This document shows, piece after piece, positions 5,224 to 6,123 of a stretch of 6,123 nucleotides of DNA (position 1 is its first letter; the number at the start of each line of letters is the position of its first letter). Position numbers and translations under genes: made by a program. This stretch comes from Gammaproteobacteria bacterium. GTDB taxonomy: Bacteria > Pseudomonadota > Gammaproteobacteria > Acidiferrobacterales > Acidiferrobacteraceae. The notes beneath the pieces were generated by a model that was not told where the DNA came from, ran no database searches, and saw only the letters and a list, made by a program, of their open reading frames with translations. The DNA lies in NCBI GenBank assembly GCA_028064935.1, contig JAPTWT010000336.1, positions 1-6,123 on the forward strand, written 5' to 3'.

Positions 5224-5843
5224 CCGTCCGCCGGGCGGAGGAATCTCTCGTCGCCTTTGCTTACATTTCCCTCAATTGGCTCAAAGGCCATATTGAACCG
5301 GCTTCTCATGTCCACTTCCGCCGCGGGCTTCGACAGATTGTTGAATGCGATTTGAGCAATGCGCAGCCCCGGATAGAGGGCTAACGGTATTTGCCCGAGA
5401 TTCGCGAGTTCGAGCGTAATGATCCCCTTGTAACCCGGGTGTATCAGGCTCGCAGTTGCAATGCTGAGACCTTCCCTTGCCCAGCATGATCTCGCCGTCA
5501 CGGTGCCTTGCAGGTCGGCCGGCAGCTTTACCCATTCGAGGGTTGGAACCAGCGCGAGCATTCCCGGGTGCAGTAGGAACTGCTGTCCAAAAGGCGTCTC
5601 GTAGCGCTCATGCTTTTGCCGGCGTGCTTGTTCGGCCGCGTAGTCGCCGGCGGTGCCATCGGTGTGAACGAATCGCCTCGGGTCCACATGCGACAAGCCC
5701 CGCGCGCGCACCATTAGGAAAACATTCCCCAATCGCATGTCGATCGATGACGCCCCGATTTGTTCGCTGTCCAGGATCGGAGAAACCACAAGGTCCCCCT
5801 TCCCAATGCGCTTCAGGACCTCTGACTTCGTCAGGGTGCTCAC
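5196..5843 (-). CDS. dcd: dCTP deaminase (Dcd/dUTPase superfamily)
   Basis: A 215-aa trimeric-fold enzyme predicted to convert dCTP to dUTP, possibly with dUTPase activity as in bifunctional archaeal forms. The family core is complete: SSIDMRLG (32-39), HPGMLALVPTLEWVKLP (92-108), RSCWARE with S119 and R123, and TLELAN with E145, aligning with E. coli Dcd S111, R115 and E138. H135 replaces the E. coli Asp in the IDPG loop (IHPGYKG). Residues of about 46-88 form a charged insert before the HPG strand. The start is set at GTG 5843: it overlaps the upstream TGA (GTGA), has AAGGGAG 9 nt upstream, and gives a normal Dcd N-terminus (STLTKSEVLKRI). A GTG at 5903 would add 20 unlikely residues. It could be housekeeping, but stand-alone Dcd proteins in defence islands deplete dCTP during phage infection. 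Context here favours an accessory role without proving it. Confidence 0.9.
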   Translation of the reverse strand: MSTLTKSEVLKRIGKGDLVVSPILDSEQIGASSIDMRLGNVFLMVRARGLSHVDPRRFVHTDGTAGDYAAEQARRQKHERYETPFGQQFLLHPGMLALVPTLEWVKLPADLQGTVTARSCWAREGLSIATASLIHPGYKGIITLELANLGQIPLALYPGLRIAQIAFNNLSKPAAEVDMRSRFNMAFEPIEGNVSKGDERFLRPADGHKSAATGA

Positions 5844-6123
5844 GCCGTCTTGCTCCCTTGATGAAGGTTGATCGCCCGCTGCTGGAGCAACCCAAGTTCG
5901 CACAGCTTGTTGTTCTGAAGAAACTCTCGGCTGACTTCAGATACGGCACTCGCCGCGCCACGACTCGCCGCGCCACGCTTCTCCGACACCATCCAGCCGG
6001 CAAAGAGAATGTGCCGAAAGTCCAGCGCCTGATTGGCCGGCATCGCAGACCCACTGAGGTCAGCACCGCACGGCGGGATATGCTGCTCAAGCATATGCAC
6101 GAGCAGCAGCAGCGCCTTCTCAT
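5840..6123 (-). CDS. Unrecognised protein, C-terminal part, coupled to dcd (runs off the right edge)
   Basis: The frame is open from the right edge to a TGA at 5842-5840 that overlaps the dcd start codon, so the two genes are almost certainly co-translated. The visible part is about 94 residues. A helix (EKALLLLVHMLEQHIPP) is followed by a loop (CGADLSGSAMPANQALDF), a second hydrophobic stretch (RHILFAGWMVSEK), a small Ala/Ser/Arg-rich segment with a duplicated RGAAS, and a C-terminal helix (EFLQNNKLCELGLLQQRAI). Internal starts exist (GTG 6100, ATG 6094), but the first helix is already under way at the edge, so a longer gene is more likely. I do not recognise a family. Its tight coupling to dcd suggests a partner in deoxynucleotide metabolism or control of the deaminase. 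Confidence 0.6.
   Translation of the reverse strand, partial: EKALLLLVHMLEQHIPPCGADLSGSAMPANQALDFRHILFAGWMVSEKRGAASRGAASAVSEVSREFLQNNKLCELGLLQQRAINLHQGSKTA
5948..5977. repeat. Perfect 15-bp tandem duplication inside the dcd-coupled gene
   Basis: ACTCGCCGCGCCACG occurs twice back to back (5948-5962 and 5963-5977). The unit is five codons, so the reading frame is kept and the protein gains a repeated RGAAS in an apparently flexible linker. This looks like a recent slippage event. It supports the frame being translated, since the duplication is a multiple of three. Confidence 0.85.

Noticed and set aside
6101..6112. Short CTG-type triplet run at the right edge
   Set aside because: It encodes four leucines of the dcd-coupled protein's helix. 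Four repeats are not unusual in GC-rich coding DNA.

Overview
The window is GC-rich bacterial DNA with tightly packed, often overlapping genes. It looks like accessory cargo in a proteobacterial-type genome. The main hint is a membrane-anchored DsbC/DsbG-like protein, a type often found in conjugation (type IV secretion) regions of plasmids and integrative elements. No integrase, relaxase, tRNA or attachment site is visible, so the mobile-element reading is an inference and the species cannot be named.

Left block (1-1954, + strand): an unrecognised 140-aa protein whose frame is open to the window edge; a DsbC/DsbG-like thiol:disulfide protein; and, overlapping its 3' end, a nucleoside 2-deoxyribosyltransferase-family protein. 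Positions 1955-2089 separate this block from the convergent regulator gene. I see no gene or convincing terminator there.

Central block (2090-5223): an XRE-family repressor on the - strand, divergent from a four-gene + strand operon. In order, the operon encodes a ubiquitin-like beta-grasp protein (Gly-Gly two residues from its C-terminus), an E2-like/CEHH protein (HP...C layout), a JAB/JAMM metalloprotease, and a two-CxxC ThiF/E1-like adenylating enzyme. The junctions overlap (8 nt, then ATGA twice), so the four proteins are probably made together. This is a complete, compact ubiquitin-like conjugation and deconjugation cassette. The order suggests that E1 activates the Ubl, the E2-like protein carries or transfers it, and JAB matures the precursor or removes the modifier. 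No CD-NTase or other effector that would make it a CBASS operon is present in the window.

The divergent control region (about 2471-2641) is an AT-rich island. It holds two face-to-face sigma70-like promoters whose -35 hexamers lie in the two arms of one 21-bp perfect palindrome. Three GCAWTGC motifs sit exactly 19 bp apart across the operon promoter. This is a strong candidate operator array for the XRE protein.

Right block (5196-6123, - strand): a dCTP deaminase-family gene converges on the E1 gene and overlaps its 3' end by 28 bp. It is translationally coupled (GTGA) to an upstream gene that probably runs off the right edge and that I do not recognise. Enzymes acting on deoxynucleosides/deoxynucleotides thus flank a ubiquitin-like cassette. 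This fits an anti-phage or element-stability island, but that role is inferred from context only.
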